Of a stretch of DNA of 64,000 nt, positions 47,455 to 59,300 are shown piece by piece. A program made the translations under genes and the position numbers. Positions within the stretch are counted from its first letter, which is position 1; each line of letters begins with the position of its first letter. Source of the stretch: Phallusia fumigata (taxonomy: Eukaryota > Chordata > Ascidiacea > Phlebobranchia > Ascidiidae); contig QXVZ01000846.1 in the NCBI GenBank assembly GCA_008931825.1, positions 145,522-209,521 on the forward strand, read 5' to 3'. The notes under the pieces were generated by a model. It searched no databases, had not been told where the DNA came from, and was given only the letters and a program-made list of their open reading frames with translations.

Positions 47455-49886
47455 ATGTCTAAACCAGTAACACTCGAAGATTCATTTCAACTATTTATGA
47501 AGCATGGAGAGGCCAAGGCCACTGGGATGTCTGGCAAGAATTTTGTTAAAGTAAGTTGTTATGAGCTCGCGTCTTACAGTGTTTTTTCTTTACTTACTTT
47601 TTTTCCCTTACAGCTTGTCCATGAGTTCAAGTATGAAATGTTTGACGGATTATAAAACTATCACAGCTAGTAGATATAACTGTGGCAATGTGTAATCCGT
47701 TTCGATTCCCCCCATAGACCCAAATAGGTGAAATATTTCCCTGCAGCTTGTCCATGCACTAATATGGCATGAAATCTTTTTAGATTTGTAAGAAACTTTC
47801 GTAGCTGGTTGATTTGGTAATGGCCGTTTGTCATACGTTTTGTGTTTTTCCAGTGGTTGTAAGACCCCTCAAATGGGTTAAATTTTTGAACAATCTACGA
47901 ATTGGATGATATAGAGGATAGACAGTCAGTACAACATGCGATATGGTAGATCGATTAGTTTATTATTCTTAAGGGGCCCAGGCAGCAAGAAATTATTTTT
48001 TTATTGCAAGTAATGAGGATTATTAAAAGTATTATTGGTTTTATAAAACAAAAAGTGGATATATCAGGGAAATACTTTATGTTAAAATTAGGGTTGCCAA
48101 CCGTCCTTTATTTCCCCCCCCCCCCCCCCCTTCAGCTCTATTTGTCCTTGTCCTTTATTGTGATTTGTAATGACACTGTTTGTCCTTTATTTTGAAATCG
48201 TTTTGACTGGTAGTTCAATTTCTGAACAGAGACTTACAAAGAACCAAAACAAATATGGCGTATTATACAAAAAGGCAGTGATGAGGCCCTTCATCAAATT
48301 GAGCTGTTATTAGTTACAAATGAAATCTAGATGAGAGTAGTGCCAATTTTTCATGTCTTTATCAGAAAAAAAAATATTAATTAGAAAGGTACCCTAGACA
48401 TGATAAAATATCAACCGAGTTTTTTTGTCCTTTATAGAAGCTTAAAAGAGTTGGCAACCCTAGTTAAAATCGGAAATCTTTACATTCTGGCGTCTTCCTG
48501 ACGCTTTTTAACCGAACTAGGGAGTTTAAATGTCACGTGGAAAACCCGGACTCTTCTTTTCGACTCTTAGTTATACGTCAACAATTTGAAAGATTGATGT
48601 AGGGGACAGCCATATGCGAAAAACCCTCAGTGTAGTTTTTTGTTTCTTTTTCTTAAACCACAGTAACTTCCAACACAAAGCTTCTGTGTTTTTATCATGG
48701 TTAATTGTTGCTTATGTTGTTCACAGTGTTGCAAGGACTGTAAGATCATAGATGGGAAGCTGTGCACCACAACTGATGCTGATATCGTGTTTAAAAAGCA
48801 GGCGTAAGTTCTTTAAAAAAAACCATGCTTTGTAAATATCTTAAAAAGGTTAAAGATATTCAAAGTAATGTCGGCAATACAGTTTGCAGCTCCAAAAGAC
48901 ATGTTTAAAATTGTTTCCAATATGTCATTGATTCCATTATAAACCGCCCAACAAACACTTGCAGAAAAGGTGCGCGTGCCATCAATGTAAAAACCTTCAA
49001 ACTTTGCCTTCTCGATTTGGCTGAAAAACGAATCAAGGAAGGACCTAAGGACGCCATTTTTAAAATGGTGGCTGGAGAATCTCCAGCAATGAAAGGAGTC
49101 ACGGTAAGAGTCCAGGGTTGTGGGTTTAAATCCCTCGGTAAGGATCCAAAGGCCACACCCCCAAAGTTACTGTAAATTCCGCAAAAAGTGTAACAATTTG
49201 AAGGCATTGTATCAAGTATGACGAAACTTAAACAAGAATCAGAATCAAATCATCTTAACTCTACAAAACGCTTCTATCAGTGACCCTGACGTATTAGCAG
49301 TATTGCGGGACGCTTTATAACGTTAAAAGACAAAACTCGCCAAGTGATTATAATGATTGGATAATTTCAAACGTTGACTCTTGAAACCTTACTTGACCTT
49401 TCCCCTTAATGTAAAAAAAAAGTGTTTTCCAGAAAACGTCAAAGACTGGTGGAGTGGATAAGTTCACTGACGCATCGCAATACACTGGAAGCCACAAGGA
49501 GCGATTCGGTGCGGACGGAAAAGGAAAAGGTAAAAATTGCGTCAACTGTGATCAGAATCTTAGAATTGTAGGATTCAATCAACGTTTAGTAATACCGTTA
49601 AATATTTGCTTAATTGTTCTAAATGTCCAGTATACGTTCTAAAGTAAAAGATAATCACACAAGAGATTTATTGAGATCGCGACGGTTTAGGGCGTTGTTC
49701 ATCACCACCCATAAAACTAAAGCAAGCAAAGAGTCAATTTATAAAAACGACATTCACTTTTATGCAAACTGCTGCCCACACTGCAACATTTTTCCAGGTC
49801 TTGATGGCAGAGAAGATCGGGCCGAGAATTCAGGTTACGTTGGAAACTACAAGGGACAGGGGACATATGAAGAAAAAACAGCCTAA
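47455..49886 (+). CDS. TPPP: Tubulin polymerization-promoting protein (p25-alpha)
   Basis: TPPP proteins bind and bundle microtubules and are associated with ciliated or axon-rich cells. Five exons: 47455-47550, 48727-48803, 48965-49103, 49433-49529, 49798-49886; 165 aa, like vertebrate TPPP3 (176). The N-terminal half holds FQLFMKHGEAKATGMSGKNF and the cysteine-rich CCKDCKIIDGKLC. The middle is RAINVKTFKLCLLDLAEKRI. The conserved C-terminal region is TGGVDKFTDASQYTGSHKER, then GLDGREDRAENSGYVGNYKG. The long N-terminal tail of vertebrate TPPP1 is absent, as in other invertebrate short forms. Intron 1 carries a MITE and a dispersed repeat. A shorter paralogue lies 3.3 kb downstream. Confidence 0.96.
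47690..47990. repeat. Dispersed repeat (ATGGGTCAAATT family) in TPPP intron 1
   Basis: It contains 'cttgtccatgcactaatatggcatgaa' broken into parts shared with 22.95 kb, plus 'cctcaaatgggttaaattttt', a variant of the 57-kb motif. The end near 47970 has 'aaggggcccaggcagcaag'. There is no coding potential. Confidence 0.5.
48089..48462. mobile_element. hAT-type MITE, copy 1 (TPPP intron 1)
   Basis: The 374-bp element has 13-bp inverted ends TAGGGTTGCCAAC/GTTGGCAACCCTA. It is flanked by a perfect 8-bp target duplication GTTAAAAT (48081-48088 and 48463-48470). An 8-bp duplication and a TAGGG end fit the hAT superfamily. The interior has repeated 'gtcctttatt' words and a C17-C18 run near 48114. No transposase is encoded. 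The copy at 63340 is in the opposite orientation. Confidence 0.92.
49104..49215 (+). repeat. tRNA-derived SINE-like fragment in TPPP intron 3
   Basis: It carries 'agggttgtgggtttaaatccc', a B-box-like sequence resembling the SINE heads at 11.1 and 39.8 kb, directly after the exon 3 donor. The 3' boundary is not defined. Confidence 0.35.
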
Positions 49887-50061
49887 ACTGTTAAACCCTA
49901 TATGCTTTGTGTGCTTTCTGTTGAGCAAATTAGAATGTAAATGTCATAAATTGTTTAACTTTTATACTCATTTAACTGTTTTGATGTAGTGGATTCAAAA
50001 CTGTGTTATTGAAATTTTAAAATTGTAGTTGTGTCACAAAAGCTGTTTTGTTGAAAATACA

Positions 50062-50090
50062 AATAAACTGTTTCACAAATTTGCAATAAA
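50062..50090 (+). terminator. Polyadenylation signals of TPPP
   Basis: Two AATAAA hexamers (50062-50067 and 50085-50090) lie about 175-205 bp after the TPPP stop codon. That is a normal position for 3'-end processing in a short 3' UTR. Confidence 0.6.
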
Positions 50091-50267
50091 AGTTGTTATT
50101 GGCTACATACAAGTAAATCAAAACCAATTAACAAAAACTGAATTAGTTAAATAAATATATGTAGCCAAGACCCAAAACATTTACTTGAACCCAATAAAAA
50201 ACAACATACTTCTTAGCATTGGGGGTAAATAAATCATTAACACACTAGTAAACTTTTGAGTTGAGTT

Positions 50268-51260
50268 GAGTTTATTTCGCTTGGTGAAAGAAAACATAGC
50301 GACACAGTTGCACTAAATCAATCACCAGGCCGGAAATAGCTGCACAACGTTAGAACGTTATGAGGCGCAAAAACGTGGAGGGCACTATTGGTGGGTCAAG
50401 GTTGAACGCGCTGCAGCTACAGCGTCATTACAAGGCGCCGTGCTAGGGAAAGATGGGGTTCGACAGGAAAACAAAACGCCGAAAGAAACCCTGCCGGTTA
50501 GTTTCCAGCGCCGGAGAGAAGAACACACAGAAAAAAGCCTATATGAATTTTATGAATATGAGTGCACGAGTTTGGTAAAATATTCATCTACTACGCTTAG
50601 CCAGTATCCAGGTTAATTAGGGAAATTTAGACGTAATTAAGAAGGTCAATAAGAAGTATAAACTAAAACAAAATTAAACTAAAATAGGAAAAAAACGAAA
50701 CGGGGAAAACAAACAAAAACACGAGGAAGGTAAAGTGACGGCATGAAGTCGATCAATGTTAGCTTCTTAGACAGTTGATTTCCCTGTAAAACATATAGAC
50801 AAACGGCAGCAGTGACTAGTTCCAGGTTAAATGCAATAATTTGCAAATTAGACAAGACTAATCAATCACTCAAGAAGTGTTGTGCAACGTAAATAGTTGG
50901 GGTAAAATAAATCTGTGGCAGCAAACATAATTACAGTGATATTAGGGCATGCAAAAAACAATTTGTGCGTTTACAGGTCCAAGATAGAACGCAAAAACTG
51001 CATTGTTTTAGTGCTCAGTTAGAAATCGTGCAGATAAAAGCGGTGACATTAGCGATGAATTGACCTGTGGATTTTGCCTCCCGAACTTCCTGTGGAATAG
51101 CATTCCACATTGTTGGGCCAATGTTTTGCATGGATTGCTGATTCATGCTGGTGCCATAACAAGATTTAGGTAGTTGGAATTGGCACAAGTGGTGACGCTC
51201 TGGACTTTAGTGTAAAAATCAGCAAATACAGCTGGAAGCAAAATACTGGATACAGCCACT
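50268..51260 (-). mobile_element. Non-LTR retrotransposon (LINE) 3' remnant
   Basis: On the minus strand about 51200-51010 encodes a reverse-transcriptase C-terminal signature, GPTMWNAIPQEVREAKSTGQ, with FIAN following. This is the familiar 'WN.LP..vR.a.s...F' tail of LINE ORF2. A long AT-rich 3' UTR follows and ends at 50268 in CTCAA-type short repeats. Upstream ORF2 sequence is missing or decayed, so it is a 5'-truncated copy. The last ~150 bp are shared with 39096-39260. Confidence 0.7.
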
Positions 51261-53191
51261 TGATGCTATGAAGGCTACAACGAAAGATGATGTCGTCACA
51301 TAAATTGGTGTATCAAATCAAGGAATAAAAACTATGTTGTAAAAGACTAAACGATAAAGTATAAAATGGCTGCTAATAGAAAGATACTATTAGATAAACG
51401 TTGCTTTCTTTTGTAGCTACTAAAAGTACCAGCAAGATTGAGTTGTGCGTACCACGTGCCTCGTTAAGAAGGACGTACCATATTTTCGATGATTTTATGC
51501 TGCAAACTGTACAGTACTAACATATTGACGTAATATCGCAGTTACGTACCGAACCGTACCGCACTTCCTTGGCAACAAGCATAGATATTGAGTTATTTTT
51601 CCAGCTCGGTGCGCCACTATTTGTCCATGCGCATTACGCTTGTAATTCGCGGTAAATGTGTAAAGCCAACTTTAAACGACAAATCTAGTTGCAAAATTTA
51701 GTTATCTTTGTCTACATTCCCAACCATGTTGTGTGTCTACAGTCATGGTTTTCCTCATGAGGTCAAATTATTGTTCCGTTATCGGATCGTCACGGTCTGA
51801 CAATTATCGGAAAAAAGGTTTATTTCACTACAGTTTGCCTGACATGGGCTTTTAGTGTCAGAATGCAGTTAAGCGTCTCGGTATTCGAGTGGCGTTGAAG
51901 CAACATATCAGTGTTTGTTGTATTCCACTGTGTACCACAATCTACTGCTTGTGCGAATACTGCTTTTTTAGGTTTACGATTAATCAAGCCAAGGCAGCCT
52001 CGGGTGCATTTTTTATCTGCCTCGTGTTTGTTTTGAATCGCTTCGGTGAAACTTTCAGGCTGGCGTCAGCCGGTCTGGCATAGTGATAGAATGAAGACAA
52101 AAAATGAAAATAATAACCAGTTTAGAATTTGGGTCCGGGAATGCGGAAAGGTGTCCATCGCTGCGGCACAGAACCGCACAAACATCCCACCTAACTTGAC
52201 CGTTGAGTTTGATTATCTGCCTTGTAGTTTCGGAAGGCTGTGCAAAAACTTTCGCTTGTGGGGATTTACAATCAATTGACACCATGTCAGAAATTGCGAG
52301 TCTTTGTGCCGCTTGTGGTAGTTTGGTCTGTTTTAAATTTTGTCTCTGGCAAAATTCGTCACCAAGAATAAACCAGAGTTTTGAAAATACTTAACCAGTT
52401 AGTTAATTTGATGGAGACAAGGATAAAAAACGCTTTCTTTTCAAACTTTTCTTTGGCAAGAGTTAAGTTGTAAAGAAACGAGTATTTTTTCCTAACCTTT
52501 CGTGACCTGCTTTTTTTGACGGGAGCGAAGAGGAAAGCAGTAAATATTTTCGCCGTAGTGGCTAAACAACGAACCTTTTTGTTAGCAGCAAGACTACCTT
52601 TTACAACTGGTATTGGGCGTTTTATTATGTCGCTGGTACTCAAGTTGTGTTCTTGGCTAAATAGCCACTGTTTGTGTTTGCTGACATTAAAAAGACACAA
52701 AGTACAGGTCGTATTTTTCCTGTTGCCTAAATTGTTTAATTGTAAACAAGTTTTTTGCATGATTGTGGTTGGGCTGTTCGTTTGAACGACATTTCCACAC
52801 GAGTTTAGCACAGTCGAACGTCTACAATAGTTTAAACTCTTGCCTGCAGTTAAACTTTTTTTCAGCCCTGTTCATTGCGTTTCAAAAACTTGCAAGCAAA
52901 CGCTTAGTTTTCGATCGCATAGAATGTGGATTTGTTAAATGTGTAACTAGCGCTTTCGCTTTAGTTCTTTGCACAACGATTTTACATCCTTTTAACCACA
53001 GACAAGCCCTTTACACCCCATAACCAAAAGTGAATCAGTGACAAAAATGTGTTATATTTTTTTGTCAGTCTTGTTTTTACTTTCTGAGGTGTAGCGTTCA
53101 GTTGTATAAAAGCGTCTTCAGTTACAAATTTGTAATTATATTTCGTAGGAGACATTAGGTTTAAATCGGTTATCTGCACAAAAGCATCGGA
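51261..53191. other. Intergenic between LINE remnant and truncated TPPP
   Basis: Several open frames exist (for example 52359-52811 minus, 51889-52083 plus), but none has a recognisable domain, a good start and splice support together. The promoter of the downstream TPPP paralogue should lie just before 53192. Confidence 0.4.
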
Positions 53192-54835
53192 ATGTCAAAG
53201 GAATTAGAAGAAACCTTCGAAGCTTACAAGCATTTCTCTGATCGTAGAGCCAGAGAAATGAACTATGACTGCTTTCTAAAGGTAGAAATGTACAAAAATA
53301 CAATCGCCACATTCACCATCTTGTCGAAGAAACGGTGTAAATACACCTTCAGTAACGTATTGTAGGTCAGGTCTGGCATTATATTGTCATTATATCACAC
53401 AAAGCCCCCTGTAAACAACATAACTGTTGTTTGTCGGTAACTCTAGCCTCACTGATTGACAACTTTCTCTTAACCTAATCCCAATACCTCTTCCCTGTAA
53501 ATAGGGCTTCCGAAATTATTATGTTTATATCTAGTCAAGCGCAGTTCGTTGGCTTGAAACTTGTTTTGATGAACGTGACGAGCCAGTTCGCGGAAAAGGT
53601 GCCATAACAGGCTTAGCCTCAGTTCAAACGCTGGTTATCAGGAATCGCGAATGCAACAAACACTTGGAAATACAGCACGAAAATTATTCCATGCGTATAA
53701 GTTTGATTTTTAATGTTCCATTAACCTTACCTTGGTTGGTTAGAATAAGTTTGCTAGTTTATCGAGACCGCCAAAGTCACCCGAAAACCGCAGTTTATTG
53801 GCCAGGTCACTCTAAACCGCAGACATTGTGAAAACATTTGATAAATGAATGTTTATCCTAATCTTAGGCGGGGAACCTTCATGTACTTTCCTCCTCTACC
53901 TGTTTGCTAGCATTGTTTAAGAACTGGTGCCTTTTTTTCTGTAGTGCTGCAAAGATTGTGGTATTGTTGACGGGTACATGGTACGTGACGTGGACATCAA
54001 GCAAGAATACGACAAACACATGTATTTGATTTCTTTTTTGTCTTTCACAAAGTAGCATATTTTTCTTTGTGATGTGAATTGAAAAGCGTATATCAATCCC
54101 TCTACTTGTACCACGACAAGTTTGTGCGGTCGAACTCTAGAAAAGCGGTTTGCAAAAACGTTTAGTGAGAATCGAAATAATATTTTAGACCCTTTTGAGG
54201 TATTTCGCTAAATTTCTTGAATACAGGATTAAAGTTGTCTGCTTCTTCCGTTAAATATGTTTGTGTTTCATACCGGGAGAGGACAGGGTAACGTTTTTAT
54301 CCGATATTTCTTTTTGTCCGAATAAACCAACAAAATCCTCTTTGAGTGCATAAAAATATCTTTTATGGAGGTGGTTCAAGTTGCCTACAATTGCACTTTA
54401 GGATCGTTTTGTGACCAGCCTTGATCTAACAACAAACGGAGTTTTGTAAAAGTATATATGAAAGAAATGAAACCTATACACGGGTGTGTGTATCGATGAA
54501 AAGAGGATGACGTTTTTTACAGTAATTTGAACTAAAAGTTGATTTGGTGTTAAAGTAATAAAATTTATGTAACAAAGGTAATCGGTTTGGATGCACAAAG
54601 TTTCCAAGTAAGCGGAAGAAAGAACATTTTTTAGCGATATAGTTGAATTTTCTTATCATTACTAATGCAACAAAAGCAATAGGCCTAATTGTAAATTTTA
54701 TTTGCCAGAACAAAGGGAGGACGCTGGGATTTGCAATGCTTTAAAGACTGCCTTCTGAAAATCGCCGAAAAACGACTTAAAGGCCAAAATCCAGAAGAAA
54801 TATTCACGATGGTGGAAGGAACAACGCCGAAATAG
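53192..54835 (+). CDS. Truncated TPPP/p25-alpha paralogue
   Basis: Three exons: 53192-53281, 53945-54021, 54709-54835; 97 aa. It is a tandem relative of the TPPP gene upstream: exon 2 has the same length (77 bp) and phase, and encodes CCKDCGIVDGYM against CCKDCKIIDGKL. Exon 3 gives CFKDCLLKIAEKRLKGQNPE and ends MVEGTTPK followed by TAG, exactly where the full gene would continue into its fourth exon. The whole conserved C-terminal block (TGG...YTGSHKERF and the GLDGR region) is absent. The frame is open and splice sites are canonical, so it looks functional rather than decayed. It may be a partial-length TPPP with altered tubulin binding; that role is inferred. Confidence 0.82.
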
Positions 54836-56306
54836 AACCCATTTGTTTTAGAAGTGCCTAAGTTTGCCAGTGTGTACGTAGTTTTGTAATCCTTTTGTGC
54901 TGTTATGATTTGAAATCTCGAGAGGGGAATTTTGTTTTACTGTTTGAAACAGGTTCAAAGCTGGTTTACTGTTGCGTTAAAACAATTTTACAACTTTTTA
55001 AATACTTTTGCAACAGTTAGGCGATGGCAAACAGTTTTAAAGGCGTTTTTAGACCGTCTCAGCCAAAATGTAACAAATTTTTTTGCGGCATAAACATCTG
55101 TATTATGACGTCATAACTTTACAATGTGACGACACCTGCACAATTACTCACAAGAAAAAATCCCCCCCCCCCCAATAATTTAAAGGGATATGCGCCACTG
55201 GATAGTGTGTCTAGGTCCATCAACAATTCTACTTTTGGAAATAAACAGCATTTAATGACCAAAAGTTTGAATTTCGGTGAGCCTTGTGAATGATCAAGCG
55301 CTTTATGTGTTGAAAGTAGGTGTGAGTGTTTTAACTGCATTTTCAGCGCGTCAAAACAACAATCGCCTGGGTTACGGATGCAAGTGAGGGGCCAACTGAT
55401 TCAATTCGGGTAATGACTTAATTTGGGGTTCTGCTGGGTTGGATCAGTGCATATCAAGTTTAGAGAAACACAAGACAGGTAAGGATGGGAACCAACAACC
55501 TAGTGATTATTTAGCCCTTATAGCATTGCCCTCAAAAACACATCGAGGTTGAATTGAATGAACAGTTAATAAAAACTCTACTGTCCTAAAAATAGCATAG
55601 TGTTGCGCAAGGTTGTATTAACAAAACATCATTTATACCACAGTAGAGCAACACTGTACAGCAGCTTTCTCATACCAACATTCAAACCAGCAGTTTCGAG
55701 GAAAAGGATTTAAGTGGCAGTGAAAAATACAGAAATAAACTGTCAGTTAATTTACAGAGCATAATTTACGAGGAAAGGAAAAAATGCATGCAAAAAAAAT
55801 TGTAGGATGAAATTTTTGTCATTTAAGAATGCAAAATACTACAAAAGGTTTCAGAAAGTTTGGTGTTTCAAAGAAATACCAGGTAAATTCCTCTATGTTT
55901 CAGTCACCATTTTGCAACAGTGCACATAAAATTAATGTTGGCAATGGCAACATGGTTGTAAACAAGTAAAACTTGAAACGGATTAAAGTTTGGCATTCAG
56001 GAGCATTGACCACCTTCAAGAACATATGTCCAAAAAAAGAACATTTTTTCCAAACATTTACGTGAAGGGTTACAAAGATCTTAGTTGTATAAAGACCATT
56101 TTCGGGTACACAAAAGTAAACTCTGGATTTACTTAAAAACCCTGGATATTTATCAGTCATGTCGGTTGCAGGTCACCTTTACACAAAATGACAATACAAA
56201 TATACAGCCAATATACCAAACTGTAGCATTATACACAACGTTTTTCCAAGGCTTACAGTATGAACTAGCACCTTTTTTGTCATGACCCAGCAAGTTGTTT
56301 TTTGCA
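54836..56306. other. Convergent intergenic region
   Basis: This interval lies between the truncated TPPP stop and the PRPSAP stop. It contains a C10 run at 55154-55163 and a TGACGTCA at 55106. It should hold the two 3' UTRs. No gene is seen. Confidence 0.45.
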
Positions 56307-59300
56307 TCAGTCATCAATAGAGATGTTGCGGAACAGGTAACTCATGCTTTCACCATTATGAATTCTTCTTATTGCTTCAGACATTATGAAGGATATATCC
56401 ACTGTTTTTATTTTGTGGCACTGTAATTTTTGAAGTTCATGAGGGACTGTGTTCGTCACCACAACCTGTTGATAAGAACATGTTATCATTTTGTAACTAT
56501 AAAAGCAAAACCTAATAGCATCGAGCAAGCATATTTTCATTAGGTTCAGAAGTATGCCAATAGTCATAATTTCAGAACAGTAAACAAACAACTGTTGGTC
56601 AGAGGTGACATGGAAAACTTAATGACACGTTATTTCATTTTATTTTATTAGTGACATGTGGTTTCACCCTAAATGAATTGTCTTTTTAACTTAAGGTCAA
56701 CGAAGTTACAAATACAACAAAGGTTTCAACACCAATCATAGTTGACACACTCTTTGGTAACGCACTTTTTAACATCAGCGTTTTGTGGCGAGTTTAACTG
56801 TGAACTCCTGTCCTTGTGCCCCAAATTTTTTATTTTCCAACCAATTTTAATTGTTTCTTGTGCTGGAAGTTATACAATATTTTACCTCGTCAATTGAGGA
56901 ATCTTCAAGAATCCTTGGTGCATCCAAGGAGAGTAAACCATGTGTAGCCATAACATATACCTTGTAGGCACCCCGCTCCTTTAAAATATCTGCAGCTGCT
57001 ACAAATGGATCAATATCGTCAATAATGTCATCCTGAAAGTAAAAGTGCATGTTCTTGTAACACAAGATAGTTAATATTGCAATTAAGTGGCCAATGAACT
57101 TTAACAGAAATTAATTATATTCCCTCAACCCCATAGCCCCAGCAATTTCCCCACTAGTCCTCTAAAACGGGTCAAATTAATAAGCAATGTCCGAAATAGC
57201 CTAAATTTAGACAGTTGGTTTATGTCTTTGTGATGCATTAATTGATATGTTTTACCCTATTGCCCCAGATAAGTGTACATTTTTATGTGTCAACACACCA
57301 CAAGCGAAAAGTTTCTGCAAGTTAAGTTGTTTCTAGTGTTAAAAGCTGTCACTAGCTGAGTGACCGAAGGCCCCAGTGGTTGCTTTGCACACCCCTCCAG
57401 CGATGAAGTTTTTAATACAATTGTCTGAAATGGATAAAAATTTAATACACTACAGTTGGGTCTTGTTGTCGATTGGTTTTTTGTTCACTTGACCCTATAG
57501 CCCATGCCCTTTCCCCACTAGCCCCCTAAAATGGGTCAAATTATTGAACATTGTCTGAAAAATTTGGATTTCAGTTTGTAGAACATGTCATCTTGGTACA
57601 TCGGTTGCTCTGTTTAACCTGATATCCAGTTATGCCCCTAGCCCCCTAATATGGCTCAAATTTTTAAGCAAGTCGGAACTGGATGTTTCTTGGACAGTTT
57701 GTAGAACATTGTGGTGCAATGATTGGTTTAACCCTGAACCCTGACATGTATCTAGTAAAAAACATAAGGTACAACTTTGCATGTATTGCAACCTATGCAT
57801 TTTTGCTTGCAGAAACAACCCTGCCACAAAACGCTGAGGTAACTATGAGACCAAATGTAAAATAATGTATGGAATGCATTTCATTTTCAAATTGGGTATT
57901 AGTGTTAATAAAATGTCTAACTACGGTAAGTCACCCTTCTAGTTTATTTCATTAATTTTTAATCAAATATAAAAACATTATTTAAAAGTAAAAGTAGAAT
58001 AATCCAGATTTAAACCTACCACAATGATTGCAATTTTACCACCAACATCACCAACAACATTAATTGGAGGTTTTTCTTTAGCTGTCAACACTGAAACAAA
58101 AGTTGTTTTATTTTCTTTGCCTAACTTATGAATTAACCCAAGCAAATAGTTTGCCAATATATTACAAAAATGCTAAAAAAATAAGATAACTTTTTTGGCT
58201 AAGTCTTTGGATAAGTACACCGAATTACAGGAGAAAAGTAACATTGAAAAATTCACTTACATGGAATTTCTAGAGTTTCGAAATGCCCAGTGGAAACACT
58301 TCGATTTCTGGCCACTCCACTCACTGCAGCCTTCCGTTCTGCAAAAACAAAAGTTCTGCAAATGAGCCTTTTAAACTCCAGCAAAGTTTTATGACAACAA
58401 GCGGCTGCAAGTTGGTCTGCTAAAAGTTACTGTACTACATAACAAATGGTGCGCTTAAACGAGACTTGAGCATCAGAATATTCACAACCACCCATTTAAA
58501 GCTTTATTAAATTAAATTCAAATTCTTTCTAGAAAATATTTTAAAAGCAGCTGTGCACCCAGACTTGTGCTAAAACTGTCTGTGCAACTTATTTGAAACG
58601 GGTGGCACAATAAAAAATTGTTTAAACATTTCACCACTACAATAGTTTTAACTCAAAACGATTATGAATGGCTTGTTCAAAAATGTCAATACAGCACAGT
58701 TACACATGTCCAAATCATTTTTTGTAAATGAAGAGTACACTAGTACATTACAAACAACTTCACAAATCGGATTTACAAAGTTTCTCCTGGGAAATATTCT
58801 GTATTTTTTTTTAAAAATTCTGTAGCAAAACAAATTGGATTTGTCAGGTGGGTGGATATATTAATTTAACTCTGCTGTTCTGGCACTCCAACAGTAAATG
58901 TTGTCAACCCTGTCATATTACTAAATATAATACAAACCTTGCAATGTTGGCCAAGACTCCACAACCCTCATCACATCACCTTTTCCTGATTGTAAGGATG
59001 CAGGTTGTGATTGAGCTGAGGGAGGTGGAGGGGAGTGTCGGCCATCTTCCCTGTCAGAGTCGAAGTCTTGTGGTTCACCATGGATGACAGCAATACCTAA
59101 ACGTAGACGCTCAGCATATGACTGCGCTTTTTTGGCTGACGCTGGAGTTTTGGCAACAATGACAGCATTTCTGTAGTCTGGTATCTGAAAAGGTTGGATC
59201 AGTTTTGTCAGATTAAGTTTCGCACTATGTTGTAACAGTTGTTACGCACTATTTGTATTCCAACTTTACACAAGTAACTTACAGCATGCCCAAGGCAAAA

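Noticed and set aside
52359-52811. 150-codon minus-strand frame
   Set aside because: It begins with GTG, has no domain or splice context, and such lengths occur by chance in AT-rich DNA.
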